From positions 62,001-126,000 of the IMG/VR virus record IMGVR_UViG_3300044715_001611: DNA of 64,000 nucleotides; one strand, 5' to 3'. Source of the stretch: a virus. The position numbers and the translations under genes were made by a program. The notes below the pieces were generated by a model. It ran no database searches. It was not told where the DNA came from and worked only from the letters and a program-made list of their open reading frames with translations. Positions 6,976 to 15,665 of this stretch are shown here, piece by piece; the first letter of the stretch is position 1; each line of letters begins with the position of its first letter.

Positions 6976-9581
6976 TCAAACGACTAAAACTCACAAACTT
7001 CGGAGGCCACGAGTCTCTGGACATCGACCTCAATGGTCGGTGCGTAGGAATCCTCGGCGCCAACTTCACGGGCAAATCGACCGTACTCAAGGCGCTGGAA
7101 TTCGCATGGACTGGCGGACTGGACGAAAAGGCGGAATCCTTCGTGCGCTCGGCGGCGGATGGCTCTGTCGCCAATGCAGAAGTAGAAATGGACTTCGAGA
7201 AAAGCGGCATCACCGGCAAGATCTACCGTCGCGTGGGCAAATCACCCAAGCGCTGGCTGGAACTCAGCACGATGGTGGACGCAACCGGCAAGCCGGAACG
7301 CATCGCGAAGGCCGCGGAAATCGACAAGCAACTGGCGGCGATCTTCTGTGCGGACAAGCAAGCCATCGCCAATGCGATCTTCCTGCCTCAGGGCTACCTC
7401 GACAAGCTGCTCTTCGGCGACCAGCCCGAGCGCGAGAAGCTGTTCATGCGCCTGCTGCTCATCGGGCATTTCGGTACCGTGGAGAATGCTGTGGATACGC
7501 AAATCACCAGCGTCTCCGCCATGCTGCAGGATTGCGGCACGGTGATGGATGAGGTGCGGACGCAATTGCGCGACTCGCAGGAAAAGCAGAGCACACTGTC
7601 CGCCAATCTCGCCGGGCTGCTGGATCCATCCGAGACCATCACGCGGTATCGCACTTACCTGAATGCCGTGAAGGCGCAGGAGGCGGCGCTGAATGGAGTT
7701 TCGCTGGCGGAGGCAGCGCGTGCCTCCGTACACGACAAGCTGAAAGCGGCCTCCGTGGCGGTTGAGAAGGAATTCTTCGCCGACCTGGACGGCGGAGACC
7801 CGAAGAGCGTCCTCGCCGTCACGGAGGCAAAGCTCGCAGAAGCCGACGCCTCGGCCGCAAAGCTGCTGGCCGAATGCAGTGAACTGTCCGCGTTCATCAC
7901 GCGGGCGGATACGCTGTCCGCGGCATGGGCAGACCACGAACGCCTGAAGGCCGCCGGGCTGGTCTTCGACACAGAGCGCGCGACCTTGCAGACGGCGCTG
8001 GATGCGCTGCCCAAGGACATCACAAAGCAGATGGAGCAATTGCGGAGCATTGCGACCTACGAGCAGACGCAAGCAGCGGCAACGGCGCAAATCGCCAAGC
8101 TTGAAACTGCCAGCGAGACAGCCCGGCAGGAGGTAGCGCGTAACATCAACGACACGGCCCGCATGACACAATGCGACCAGGAGCTGTTTCCTCTGGAAAA
8201 AGAGGCGGCAGCCCTATCAGGCCGCGCAACACTGGCGGAACGTCTTCGCGTACAGCAGGCCCAGGCCGGATGCGTTGGGGATAAATGCCCGATGTGTGCG
8301 CAGGATATCCCGGCTGAATTGGTGTTCAGCAAGGATGACGAACAGCGCCTGTTTGGAATTAAGGGACAGATCGCCGCGCTGAAGCAGACGCGGACCGAGG
8401 CGATGACTGCCTGCACCACTCGCAATAACGCAGTGACTTCGGCAGAGACAGCATTGCGGGAGGCCCAGGCACAATTGACGCTGTCTCAGAAGCACGCGCC
8501 CGCACCCTATACCGGAACACACAGCCTTGCGGAACTGGAAATCGCAGAGAAGAATCGACAGGAACTGACAATCAAGCTCGGCGTGGCAAATGCCCAATGG
8601 ACTGCCAATAATGCGGAGATCGATCGCATCAATGCATTGCATCCAGTCGGGTCGTGGGCGTGGCTGGTCACCGAAGCCAAACCAGAAATCGTGGCGCAGA
8701 AGAAAGCCCGACTCGCCGCGGCCACGAAGCTGCGCGAGGAATGGGTCACCTATGTCAATTACTGGAGGCCTGAAGTGGCGAAGCTGCAGACGGCATTGCG
8801 GGAGGCCGGGGAAGCCTCCGGACGTTACGAGGCGGCGAAGGAAGCTTACGCGGAGGCAGGGGCAATCAGAGTGCGAGCCGGGGTTGTTATTGTTGAGGCT
8901 GGTAGAGCCAATGCAGAGGCGGACGCCATTGCCATGGAACTCCCCATCCTCGAAGGCACACAGACCCAGCGCCAGCAATTGCAGGGCGAACTGCGCCAAT
9001 TGGATTCCGCCATCACCACACTACATAAGCGACTGAAGGAACTAAAGGACCTGCAGGACAAGCAGGAGGACGTGCGGGCGCTGGTGGAAGACCTGCGCCG
9101 ACTCAAGGGCACCTTCACACGACAGGGCCTTCCGCGGATGTATCTCTCGGAGCGCTTCAATCAACTGACTGGCCTCACCCAGCGGAATCTCGGCATGCTC
9201 AATGCCAATTTCGTGGTGACGCCGTCGGTGGACGAAGTGCTGTCGTTTGACTTCACGGACCAGGAACGACCCTGGATCGGAAAGCTGTCGCAGAGCAAGC
9301 TGTCGGGGGCGCAACGGGTGCTCCTGACGATCTCGTTCCTGCTGGCGGTGCAGCAATTGATTCTGCCGCAGGTGGGATTGCTCGTTTTGGACGAACCCAC
9401 GTGCCATCTCGATCGGTTTGCGATTGAGTCTCTGCGTGACTTATTTGCCGGAATGCAGCCGCAGATGCGCAGCTCAGATATGCAAGTAATTGTAGTGGAC
9501 CACTGCCTTGAACTGGTGTCGGGATTTGACAAAAACGTGAGGTTGACGCGTGTGCTTGGTGAGGGTAATAAAAATGGATGA
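6972..9581 (+). CDS. SbcC/Rad50-like ATPase (recombination nuclease subunit), 869 aa, altered C-terminus
   Basis: SMC-type ABC ATPase architecture. Walker A GANFTGKST is at ~29-37, followed by a long coiled-coil arm. A zinc-hook CPMC is at ~439-442, then a second coiled-coil arm, an ABC signature LSGAQR at ~777 and Walker B LLVLDEP at ~803, with a terminal VVDH histidine. It would pair with the nuclease at 2632. It starts at TTG, overlapping the upstream stop. The last ~25 codons after VVDH are AT-richer than the rest and end at 9581. A second, differently spelled C-terminal tail lies beyond the inserted endonuclease gene (10587-10667), so the present C-terminus was probably brought in with that insertion. 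Confidence 0.88.
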   Translation: MIKRLKLTNFGGHESLDIDLNGRCVGILGANFTGKSTVLKALEFAWTGGLDEKAESFVRSAADGSVANAEVEMDFEKSGITGKIYRRVGKSPKRWLELSTMVDATGKPERIAKAAEIDKQLAAIFCADKQAIANAIFLPQGYLDKLLFGDQPEREKLFMRLLLIGHFGTVENAVDTQITSVSAMLQDCGTVMDEVRTQLRDSQEKQSTLSANLAGLLDPSETITRYRTYLNAVKAQEAALNGVSLAEAARASVHDKLKAASVAVEKEFFADLDGGDPKSVLAVTEAKLAEADASAAKLLAECSELSAFITRADTLSAAWADHERLKAAGLVFDTERATLQTALDALPKDITKQMEQLRSIATYEQTQAAATAQIAKLETASETARQEVARNINDTARMTQCDQELFPLEKEAAALSGRATLAERLRVQQAQAGCVGDKCPMCAQDIPAELVFSKDDEQRLFGIKGQIAALKQTRTEAMTACTTRNNAVTSAETALREAQAQLTLSQKHAPAPYTGTHSLAELEIAEKNRQELTIKLGVANAQWTANNAEIDRINALHPVGSWAWLVTEAKPEIVAQKKARLAAATKLREEWVTYVNYWRPEVAKLQTALREAGEASGRYEAAKEAYAEAGAIRVRAGVVIVEAGRANAEADAIAMELPILEGTQTQRQQLQGELRQLDSAITTLHKRLKELKDLQDKQEDVRALVEDLRRLKGTFTRQGLPRMYLSERFNQLTGLTQRNLGMLNANFVVTPSVDEVLSFDFTDQERPWIGKLSQSKLSGAQRVLLTISFLLAVQQLILPQVGLLVLDEPTCHLDRFAIESLRDLFAGMQPQMRSSDMQVIVVDHCLELVSGFDKNVRLTRVLGEGNKNG

Positions 9582-10582
9582 TCTCAGAAGAAACATTAGG
9601 GTATGCGAATGTCGTAAATGAACATGCTGCGTTCTCGTTCGCCTCCGTGTTTGACAGCAAAACCGATGCCGATAATGTGGCAGGTATTTACCTGATTACG
9701 TGTTTGAAAGACGAGCGGATGTATGTTGGTAGTTCCTCGGTATCTTTGCGTTACAGGCTACGCAAACATTTATCGGATTTACGGGAAAATAAACACGGGA
9801 ACTCACACCTTCAGAGATCTTTTACTAAACACGGAGAAGACCAATTCACATGCCAAGTGCTGGAAGAATGCAATGCGACAATAGCGCTGCAGGTTGAACA
9901 GGATTATCTGGACACACTACGCGAATCGGGTATTCCTAGTTTTAATCAGTGTTGGAGTGCCGTGGCGCCCTTCGCGGGGAAAACATTGCCAGAGGAATCT
10001 AGGAAGAAGATTTCAGAATCAAACGCACGCCGAGAAGTGACGGAGGAGACCAAACAGCGAATCAGAAATTCTTTGCTTGGTCGAAAACTCAGCGCGGCAA
10101 GGAGAGCATCCATGAAACTTGTTGCTAAAGCGAGATGGCAGTCCGAGGCGTTCAGACAGAAAGTAGCAGACTGTCATGATGTAAGATCTGCGCAAGCAAG
10201 ATTATGGCATGCGAAACGCCGAAGACCCATTACGTTTAAGTTTCAACTCTTAGATGGTCGAATTATTTCTGGTGAAGATTTATTTGATTTCTGCAAGTTG
10301 CAAGAATTGGATTACGCAAGAGCACGGCGGGTTGCGTCAGGTGAATTGCCGGTGTTCAGTGGTTTCTATTATCCCGGTAAGGCTCCGAAATTACGCACGC
10401 TCATGTTCATGAACGGAATAACATGTCATTTCTCCAGCACGCCAGAGTTCTGTAAATCCGAGGATTTGAGTGTCAGCGCCATAAACGGAGTCTTCAGGGG
10501 TACACACAGACACCACAAGGGTTGGCATCTACCGGAGTTCGATTATTACAGGGCACAGAAACTACATATACCAAACCCATAG
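9578..10582 (+). CDS. GIY-YIG homing endonuclease, 334 aa
   Basis: GIY-YIG nuclease domain near the N-terminus: AGIYLITC, then MYVGSSS, then RYRLRKHL with the usual Arg and His. Downstream, PEESRKKISES and EETKQRIRNSLLGRK are NUMOD3-type DNA-binding repeats typical of Seg/I-TevI-like enzymes. Its base composition is visibly more AT-rich than its neighbours. The start overlaps the SbcC-like stop (ATGA). Behind it lies a leftover C-terminal coding piece of the SbcC-like gene, showing that it inserted there. It probably makes a site-specific cut in uninvaded homologues to spread by recombination. Confidence 0.88.
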   Translation: MISEETLGYANVVNEHAAFSFASVFDSKTDADNVAGIYLITCLKDERMYVGSSSVSLRYRLRKHLSDLRENKHGNSHLQRSFTKHGEDQFTCQVLEECNATIALQVEQDYLDTLRESGIPSFNQCWSAVAPFAGKTLPEESRKKISESNARREVTEETKQRIRNSLLGRKLSAARRASMKLVAKARWQSEAFRQKVADCHDVRSAQARLWHAKRRRPITFKFQLLDGRIISGEDLFDFCKLQELDYARARRVASGELPVFSGFYYPGKAPKLRTLMFMNGITCHFSSTPEFCKSEDLSVSAINGVFRGTHRHHKGWHLPEFDYYRAQKLHIPNP

Positions 10583-10586
10583 ATGG

Positions 10587-10667
10587 GATCCCATCGTCAC
10601 GCAGGCGCTCACGAAAGTGGTGCGCCTGACGCGGCAGATGGGCAATCACACGGAGGAACCAAAATGA
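10587..10667 (+). pseudogene. Displaced original 3' end of the SbcC-like gene
   Basis: The frame starting GAT CCC ATC at 10587 encodes 26 residues, including KVVRLTRQMG, and stops at a TGA that overlaps the next ATG. It aligns without gaps with the current SbcC-like C-terminus over 19 positions (KNVRLTRVLG against KVVRLTRQMG), and it keeps the GC-rich codon use of the rest of the SbcC-like gene. The usual ATGA coupling to the following gene is also preserved. I read it as the native tail cut off by the endonuclease insertion. Confidence 0.75.
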
Positions 10668-10960
10668 CCACTGAAACCAAATCCATCACCGTAATCGCCT
10701 ACCGGGACAAAGACGGCAATCCATGCTGCGCAAATGACTTCAACGCCGGCGGCGTGTGTGTGTTTTACCGGACACATCGGTTCGGTTGCAGCGAGACCTG
10801 CGTGTTTGCAGAGGTGGTGCCTGGAAAGCGGAGCCAGACAATGGAACGCCGGGGAGCATATGGCCTTGGCACGTTGATTCCCCTTCCGCAATGCCCGGTG
10901 TGGGCTGGAGAGCCAAAACAGAAATCCTTGCCGCCCGAGCCCCCCACCTCTACGGTCTAG
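10664..10960 (+). CDS. Cys-containing hypothetical protein, 98 aa
   Basis: Starts at ATG 10664 (accaaaATGACC), overlapping the stop of the displaced SbcC tail. Contains CCANDF, a CVFYRTHRFGC segment and a later CPVW, so possibly metal-binding. The C-terminal tail is Pro-rich. No family recognised. Confidence 0.55.
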   Translation: MTTETKSITVIAYRDKDGNPCCANDFNAGGVCVFYRTHRFGCSETCVFAEVVPGKRSQTMERRGAYGLGTLIPLPQCPVWAGEPKQKSLPPEPPTSTV

Positions 10961-10968
10961 CCTCCGAC

Positions 10969-11628
10969 ATGCTCCACGATCTCCGCATCCGCCTCACCAC
11001 CCCTTTCCTGGGGGCGACCAAAGGCGAACCCACGCTGCGGTTCGATCGCGGGGACACGGGAGACTGGCTGCGGCTGAATGTGGCGCAATGGCTGCATGCG
11101 CTTTCCGAGGCCGGCAAATCATTGGAATTGCCGGAGGACATGGATCCGACTGCGGTGACCGTTCAACCCGTTTACCGCAGGCCCTCCTCCATGGTGCTCT
11201 ACCGCCGCAATTACCACCGGGACGGGAAGGCGACGCATGTGATGCACGAGGCCATCAATCGCAATGTCATCCTGACCGTGGAGGTGTTTCTGCCGGGGAA
11301 GCTGGACAGCGGGGATTCCCACAGACCCCCGACGGCGGAGGAATTGCGGCAGATGTTCGAATTCATCGGGACGTATGTGGGATTGAGTCCATGGGGCAGC
11401 AAATTCGGATATGGGAAATTCACGGTGGAGAGCCTGCATCCCGCGGACTCCCGCACCATCCTGGCGAATCTGCAGCAGCGCCGAAACCGGCTTCCGCAGA
11501 AATTCCTGGAAGACAACAGAGAACACAGCAGCAACATCGTGATTATGGGTCACCGCATTGCCGACCTCTCTAAATCGGAGTTGCTGGCGGTTGTGGCCTT
11601 TTACGACTCCCTGCTGGAACGCCAGTAG
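10969..11628 (+). CDS. Hypothetical protein, 219 aa
   Basis: Start chosen at ATG 10969, just after the preceding stop; the frame is open further upstream. It has a region GTYVGLSPWGSKFGYGKFTV near residue 140 and a C-terminal hydrophobic helix (LLAVVAFYDSLL). I recall similar SP.G.KFG.GRF segments in phage proteins of unknown function. No catalytic motif identified. Confidence 0.6.
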   Translation: MLHDLRIRLTTPFLGATKGEPTLRFDRGDTGDWLRLNVAQWLHALSEAGKSLELPEDMDPTAVTVQPVYRRPSSMVLYRRNYHRDGKATHVMHEAINRNVILTVEVFLPGKLDSGDSHRPPTAEELRQMFEFIGTYVGLSPWGSKFGYGKFTVESLHPADSRTILANLQQRRNRLPQKFLEDNREHSSNIVIMGHRIADLSKSELLAVVAFYDSLLERQ

Positions 11629-11651
11629 TAAAAATTAAATGAGTAAGCAAA

Positions 11652-13130
11652 ATGACCAAGTTAATTCACCTCATCCTCGATGACCTTGTCCTCGGCGTCT
11701 CACCCAGGACGCCCGAGATCGAGAAGCTGCTCACCTACGAGCTGAAGACCCTGGAGCCCGACCCCAAGAAGCCATGGATTCGCCGGGCGAAGAAGCAGAA
11801 GATCGAGATATTCAACCGGATCGACAAGGAGGGCATCTGCGCCTTGAACACCCATCAGGGGATGTGGTGGCGCATTGTCCAATACTGCAATGAGAATGGT
11901 ATCGCGGTCAAATGGGGGGCCGACCAACGACTGCCCTTTCCCGCGCCGCGGTATGAGCAGATGCGAGGATTCCGGTTCAGCCAGGAGGCACTGCTCAAGC
12001 AGGCCTTGCAGTATAATGTGAGCTGCTGCATCAAGGCCGTGACGAGATTTGGTAAAACGACCCTCCTGATCAATACACTCCGTGCGTTCAATGGATTGAC
12101 AACGGTGGTCACCGCCCCCGGTATTGATTTGCTCAAGCAATTGAAGGATGAGATTGCCGCCGCGCTGCCAGACCGACAGGTCGTCATGATCGGAGGCAGT
12201 AGCAAGACGAAGTTTGCAAGCGAGGACATCACGGTGTGTTCGATGGATAGTCTCGACAAATGCGACCATGGACGGACTCGTCTTTTGCTAATCGATGAAC
12301 CCCACGCCGCCGTCACGCGTGGTCGCATTCCGGATTTGCTCAAGTTTTCCAAGGCCAGGAAGATTGGCTACGGGGCCACGCTGGAGGGGCGCTATGACAA
12401 TGCTGACATTCTTATCGAGGGCATCATCGGACCAACACTTGCAGAGAGGACGTATTTGGAAGCGGTGAAAGAAGGAGCCATTTGTGAGATTGTGGTGATT
12501 ATCCTTCGGGTCAAAATCAATACATCCTCGCTGCGCGGGCATCCTTCAAGGGACCAAGTCTACAAAAGTGTGGTGTATGAAAACGCTGATTTACATCAGA
12601 AGATTCGTGCTATTTCTGAGGACGTGATTCCGAAGGAATGGCAGACGCTCATCTTCATTGAGAATGAGAAGCAGGCGATAGGGATTCAAAAGGCAATGGG
12701 AGAGGAGACGACCATCGCGATGGCAAAGCGCATGACCGCAAAAGAAAGGGATGCCGTCGCCGCCCGGATGAAAGACGGAAGTATCACGCGCTGTATATCT
12801 TCGGAGATCTTCGCGACCGGCGTTACGTTCAGCAACCTGCAGGTGGTCATCAATGCTACAGGGGGCGGAGGCTCGATTTCTGGGATCCAAAAGCCGGGGC
12901 GTTTGGCTGAAGTGCGCCCAAATAAACGATGCGGCGTCATGATCGATTTCATGTTTGAAAAAGATGGAGCACCGGAAGGAGTCCCGCAGTCTGGGGGAAA
13001 TTCACCATATAGCTGTGTGAACATAGACAGCTGGGCGCGGCATCGCGTTTACAAAAACAAAGGCTACACCATCCTATGGGCCGACACGATTGATGATGTC
13101 CAAAAACACCTGTTTGACCACTGCGTGTGA
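11652..13130 (+). CDS. Superfamily 2 DNA helicase (UvsW-like), 492 aa
   Basis: Walker A-like AVTRFGKTT (~129-137), motif II LLLIDEPH (~211-218), motif III GYGATLE, a second RecA-like domain with LIFIENEKQA, and motif VI-like QKPGRLAE. The order and spacing fit SF2 branch-migration/annealing helicases such as T4 UvsW, with DEPH rather than DEAH. It probably remodels recombination intermediates with the SbcCD-like and RecA-like proteins. The start is ATGACC at 11652; an out-of-frame ATGAGT lies 13 bases upstream. It is followed by an intrinsic terminator at 13181. Confidence 0.78.
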   Translation: MTKLIHLILDDLVLGVSPRTPEIEKLLTYELKTLEPDPKKPWIRRAKKQKIEIFNRIDKEGICALNTHQGMWWRIVQYCNENGIAVKWGADQRLPFPAPRYEQMRGFRFSQEALLKQALQYNVSCCIKAVTRFGKTTLLINTLRAFNGLTTVVTAPGIDLLKQLKDEIAAALPDRQVVMIGGSSKTKFASEDITVCSMDSLDKCDHGRTRLLLIDEPHAAVTRGRIPDLLKFSKARKIGYGATLEGRYDNADILIEGIIGPTLAERTYLEAVKEGAICEIVVIILRVKINTSSLRGHPSRDQVYKSVVYENADLHQKIRAISEDVIPKEWQTLIFIENEKQAIGIQKAMGEETTIAMAKRMTAKERDAVAARMKDGSITRCISSEIFATGVTFSNLQVVINATGGGGSISGIQKPGRLAEVRPNKRCGVMIDFMFEKDGAPEGVPQSGGNSPYSCVNIDSWARHRVYKNKGYTILWADTIDDVQKHLFDHCV

Positions 13131-13180
13131 GACCGCGAGTAAGCTCCCGCGCGTCCAGATTCGCAAACTTCGATCTTGAA

Positions 13181-13205
13181 AACCCAGCTTGTTGGGTTAT
13201 TTTTC
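13181..13205 (+). terminator. Intrinsic terminator after the SF2 helicase gene
   Basis: AACCCA (13181-13186) and TGGGTT (13193-13198) form a stem around a 6-base loop, followed by ATTTTTC. A run of A before the stem can extend it by pairing with the T run. It ends the helicase transcript ahead of the HNH endonuclease gene. Confidence 0.7.
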
Positions 13206-13216
13206 AGGAATGCCAT

Positions 13217-14035
13217 ATGAAAAATACTCGACGAAGTTTGCAAGAATGGGAGGCCGAACTATCACGCTTAAAAAGTCTGAGGCTGCCCGCGCCAATGGGC
13301 GAAAGCCATGTGCTCCTGGACGAAAGAGAGGCCGACCCAAAGTGGGTGACAAAAAGAATATGGGAAGTGGTGGGGATTATTAATTACCACACCAACCCAG
13401 CGATCAAAGCGAGAGTGCAAGCGCACGCTAGAGCGACGGAAGAAAGGCAAAGACTCAATGATCCAGTAAAGTTCAAAGCCGCCGCTTGTGCAAAGACAAA
13501 GCGGTGGCAGTTGAAAAATCCAGACAAAGTCAAAGCCAATAAAGTTAGAAATCGAGATCGAGAAAGAGTGAGGGCCCGTGGAGAAAAAGCAAAGGCGAAG
13601 CGCCTGGCGTGGGTAGAGGCAAACAGGCGCAGAATTACGAATTACACCCTGACAAGACTGAAGTCAGACATCCAATTCAGACTGCGACATAATATCCGTA
13701 GCCGTGTGTACCAATTCGTAAAATCTCAAAAAATGAAAAAGCCCGCCGGGTTTTCCACCTACATCGGATGTTCACTGGCGGAATTGCAGGCGCATTTGGA
13801 ATCATTATTTAAGCCCGGAATGACATGGGAGAATTACGGAACAGGTGGATGGGAGATCGATCATATCCGCCCGCTGATTGACTTTGACCTGCAACAGAAA
13901 GAGGAGTTCCTGAAAGCATCCAATTACAAAAATCTACAGCCCATGTGGGCAGGGCTCAACCAGAGCAAAAACCGGCGAGAAAAACCACATCCAGATTACC
14001 CGGACCCGTCTTTGAAATTCACCAAATGCGTCTAA
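13217..14035 (+). CDS. HNH homing endonuclease, 272 aa
   Basis: The C-terminal HNH signature is clear: GGWEIDHIRPL, then ASNYKNLQPMWAGLNQSKNRR. The first ~170 residues are Lys/Arg-rich and helical and probably contact DNA (NPDKVKANKVRNRDRERVR). The chosen ATG at 13217 follows a terminator. A second open frame (13210-13383) overlaps its 5' end. Base composition is AT-richer than the neighbours. It is a free-standing endonuclease gene inserted between the helicase and the next small gene, so probably a homing element. Confidence 0.82.
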   Translation: MKNTRRSLQEWEAELSRLKSLRLPAPMGESHVLLDEREADPKWVTKRIWEVVGIINYHTNPAIKARVQAHARATEERQRLNDPVKFKAAACAKTKRWQLKNPDKVKANKVRNRDRERVRARGEKAKAKRLAWVEANRRRITNYTLTRLKSDIQFRLRHNIRSRVYQFVKSQKMKKPAGFSTYIGCSLAELQAHLESLFKPGMTWENYGTGGWEIDHIRPLIDFDLQQKEEFLKASNYKNLQPMWAGLNQSKNRREKPHPDYPDPSLKFTKCV

Positions 14036-14337
14036 AACCAGAATACCAACCCGTAAGAGCCACACATCTCACCGACGCCCAACTCACCTTCGTGGGGCGT
14101 GTGGTGGCGGCAAAGCGCTGCGCCGCACAACTGCGCAGGATCCGGGCCGGCTACTTCATTGCGGACGAGACTCTATGGTTGTCCGTAAAGCGACAATGGA
14201 CGAGGCAGGCCCGACAATCCGCACAGGAAATTAAGGCAGACGGAAACGCAATTCCCCGCAGGCCGCGGGAGGTTTACTACAACGGCCGGGATACCGGCAA
14301 ATTCAAAGTGCTCGTCGGCGATCTGCCGGCAGCTTAA
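14026..14337 (+). CDS. Hypothetical protein, 103 aa
   Basis: The start at 14026 has the accaaATG context and overlaps the HNH gene by 10 bases. Small, basic, with a helical segment LTFVGRVVAAKRCAAQL and a C-terminal strand-rich part (GKFKVLVGDL). No family recognised. Confidence 0.55.
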   Translation: MRLKPEYQPVRATHLTDAQLTFVGRVVAAKRCAAQLRRIRAGYFIADETLWLSVKRQWTRQARQSAQEIKADGNAIPRRPREVYYNGRDTGKFKVLVGDLPAA

Positions 14338-14348
14338 CTGGTAATTCA

Positions 14349-14798
14349 ATGAAACCAACCAACACCAAAGAATACTTCGTCACGGAGAGCAACAGGATCG
14401 AGGGCATTTTACGCCCACCGACACAAGAGGAACTGGAGACTTTCGCGCATTTCCTGCGATTGCCGCACGTCAGTGTGTTTGACCTGCATTCATTCGTAAG
14501 CGTCTATCAGCCGGATGCACAGCTGCGTAATGTAGTAGGGCGCAATGTGCGCGTCGGCCATCATTGTCCGCCACCCGGAGGTCCGGAGATTCGCGAGCGG
14601 CTCATTGATCTACTGTCCCGCGCAAAACGCACACCGGACTCAGCTTATGCAATTCACCTGGAGTATGAAACCCTGCATCCGTTCACTGACGGAAATGGAC
14701 GATCCGGTCGCGCCCTGTGGGCCTGGCAGATGCAAAGCTTCCCGTTGGGATTCCTGCATCACTTCTACTACCAGACCCTGAACGCCAACCAACACTGA
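14349..14798 (+). CDS. Fic-domain protein (probable AMPylase), 149 aa
   Basis: Contains the Fic core HPFTDGNGRSGR at ~residues 111-122, with the catalytic His and the phosphate-binding GNGR loop. Near the N-terminus ESNRIEG fits the auto-inhibitory (S/T)xxxE(G/N) helix of class II/III Fic proteins, so the protein probably carries its own brake. Fic proteins transfer AMP or other phosphate-containing groups from nucleotides to protein hydroxyls. The target here is unknown; a host protein is plausible. Compact at 149 residues, slightly shorter than typical. It stands in a run of small genes with no visible antitoxin partner. Confidence 0.85.
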   Translation: MKPTNTKEYFVTESNRIEGILRPPTQEELETFAHFLRLPHVSVFDLHSFVSVYQPDAQLRNVVGRNVRVGHHCPPPGGPEIRERLIDLLSRAKRTPDSAYAIHLEYETLHPFTDGNGRSGRALWAWQMQSFPLGFLHHFYYQTLNANQH

Positions 14799-14799
14799 C

Positions 14800-14994
14800 A
14801 TGCCTGCATATCGCGTGCTTTGGGAGATCGACGTCATTACGGACAATCCAGTCGAAGCTGCCAGGGAGGCCTTGAAAATTCAACTCGACGCCGGGCGTTC
14901 GTGGTCCGGGGTCTTTGATGTGTTCGACGACGAGGGTAATAAGATGCGGGTAGACCTTGATGAGGATCCCGCTACCGCGGAACTCATAGGATGA
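14800..14994 (+). CDS. Small hypothetical protein, 64 aa
   Basis: Strand-helix pattern YRVLWEIDVITDNPVEAARE followed by FDVFDDEGN. It resembles a widespread class of ~60-residue plasmid and phage proteins of unknown function. It follows the Fic gene by one base and overlaps the next start (ATGA), so it is cotranscribed. Confidence 0.6.
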   Translation: MPAYRVLWEIDVITDNPVEAAREALKIQLDAGRSWSGVFDVFDDEGNKMRVDLDEDPATAELIG

Positions 14995-15665
14995 AAGACG
15001 GACCACCACCCCCACCGCAGGCACCCGCCAACCCCGCGACCATCAAGGTGTTGGCGGGGAACCTGCGTCGGGAATATATTGAGAAGATGCGGCAACTGAC
15101 CGGAAACAAGACCTACAAGCCGAAGACCAAGGACAATGAGCCGGCGGTATGGGAAAAAGTAGCGGCAGTCTGCCACCGGCTGAATGCCCGGTTTGACAGT
15201 TTCCTTCAGGCGCAATTTGAGGAGACCAAAAACAAAGGCGGACCCTACGTCAATCAGCTGACCGGGGACTACGCCGCCTCCTGCTACCTGACCTACAAGA
15301 ACCGCTGTCAGGGCCCCGCAATGGAAGCTGGTCCGACCGCGACCGCGCCCACGGAACCGCCGGACTTCACCATTCCAGCCGACAGAGACTTGGAATTATC
15401 CCTGGCCAGCATCGCAGACCAGTGCATGAAAGCAGCCGGAACCTGCAACCCATTGGATCCGAAAGTGCAGGCGATATTCTTCCACGAATACTCCGGCATT
15501 CCTCCGGTCCTGCGCTGCGCCCTGTGTGGGGATGATCCGGAGGTGTTCCGCAAATACGGAAAGCAGGCCCGCGCCGCGCTGGAAGGCGATAGTCCCATGC
15601 AGAACGCCATGCGAGTGCTGGGCCTGCCAGTGCACGAAATACTCAACTATCAATCAAATGACTGA
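14991..15665 (+). CDS. Hypothetical protein, 224 aa
   Basis: Pro-rich N-terminus (PPPPPQAPANP), then a helical domain. A CALCGDDPEVF motif occurs near residue 180, and additional cysteines occur earlier. No recognised family. It lies directly upstream of two genes leading to the DnaB-like helicase, so a replication accessory role such as helicase loading is possible, but nothing in the sequence proves it. Confidence 0.55.
   Translation: MKDGPPPPPQAPANPATIKVLAGNLRREYIEKMRQLTGNKTYKPKTKDNEPAVWEKVAAVCHRLNARFDSFLQAQFEETKNKGGPYVNQLTGDYAASCYLTYKNRCQGPAMEAGPTATAPTEPPDFTIPADRDLELSLASIADQCMKAAGTCNPLDPKVQAIFFHEYSGIPPVLRCALCGDDPEVFRKYGKQARAALEGDSPMQNAMRVLGLPVHEILNYQSND

Noticed and set aside
7242-8171. 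309-codon minus-strand frame opposite the SbcC-like coiled coil
   Set aside because: An antisense shadow; low-complexity composition and no motif.
9500-10587. Group I intron in the SbcC-like gene
   Set aside because: The inserted DNA itself encodes a homologous substitute C-terminus with a proper stop, and the endonuclease start overlaps it. A simple intron would not duplicate the exon-coded tail. No intron core was recognised by eye, but a covariance-model search was not possible.
11639-11683. 14-codon frame ATGAGTAAGCAAAATGAC before the SF2 helicase gene
   Set aside because: Probably not a gene: it overlaps the helicase start out of frame. Mentioned only as an instance of the start-context motif.
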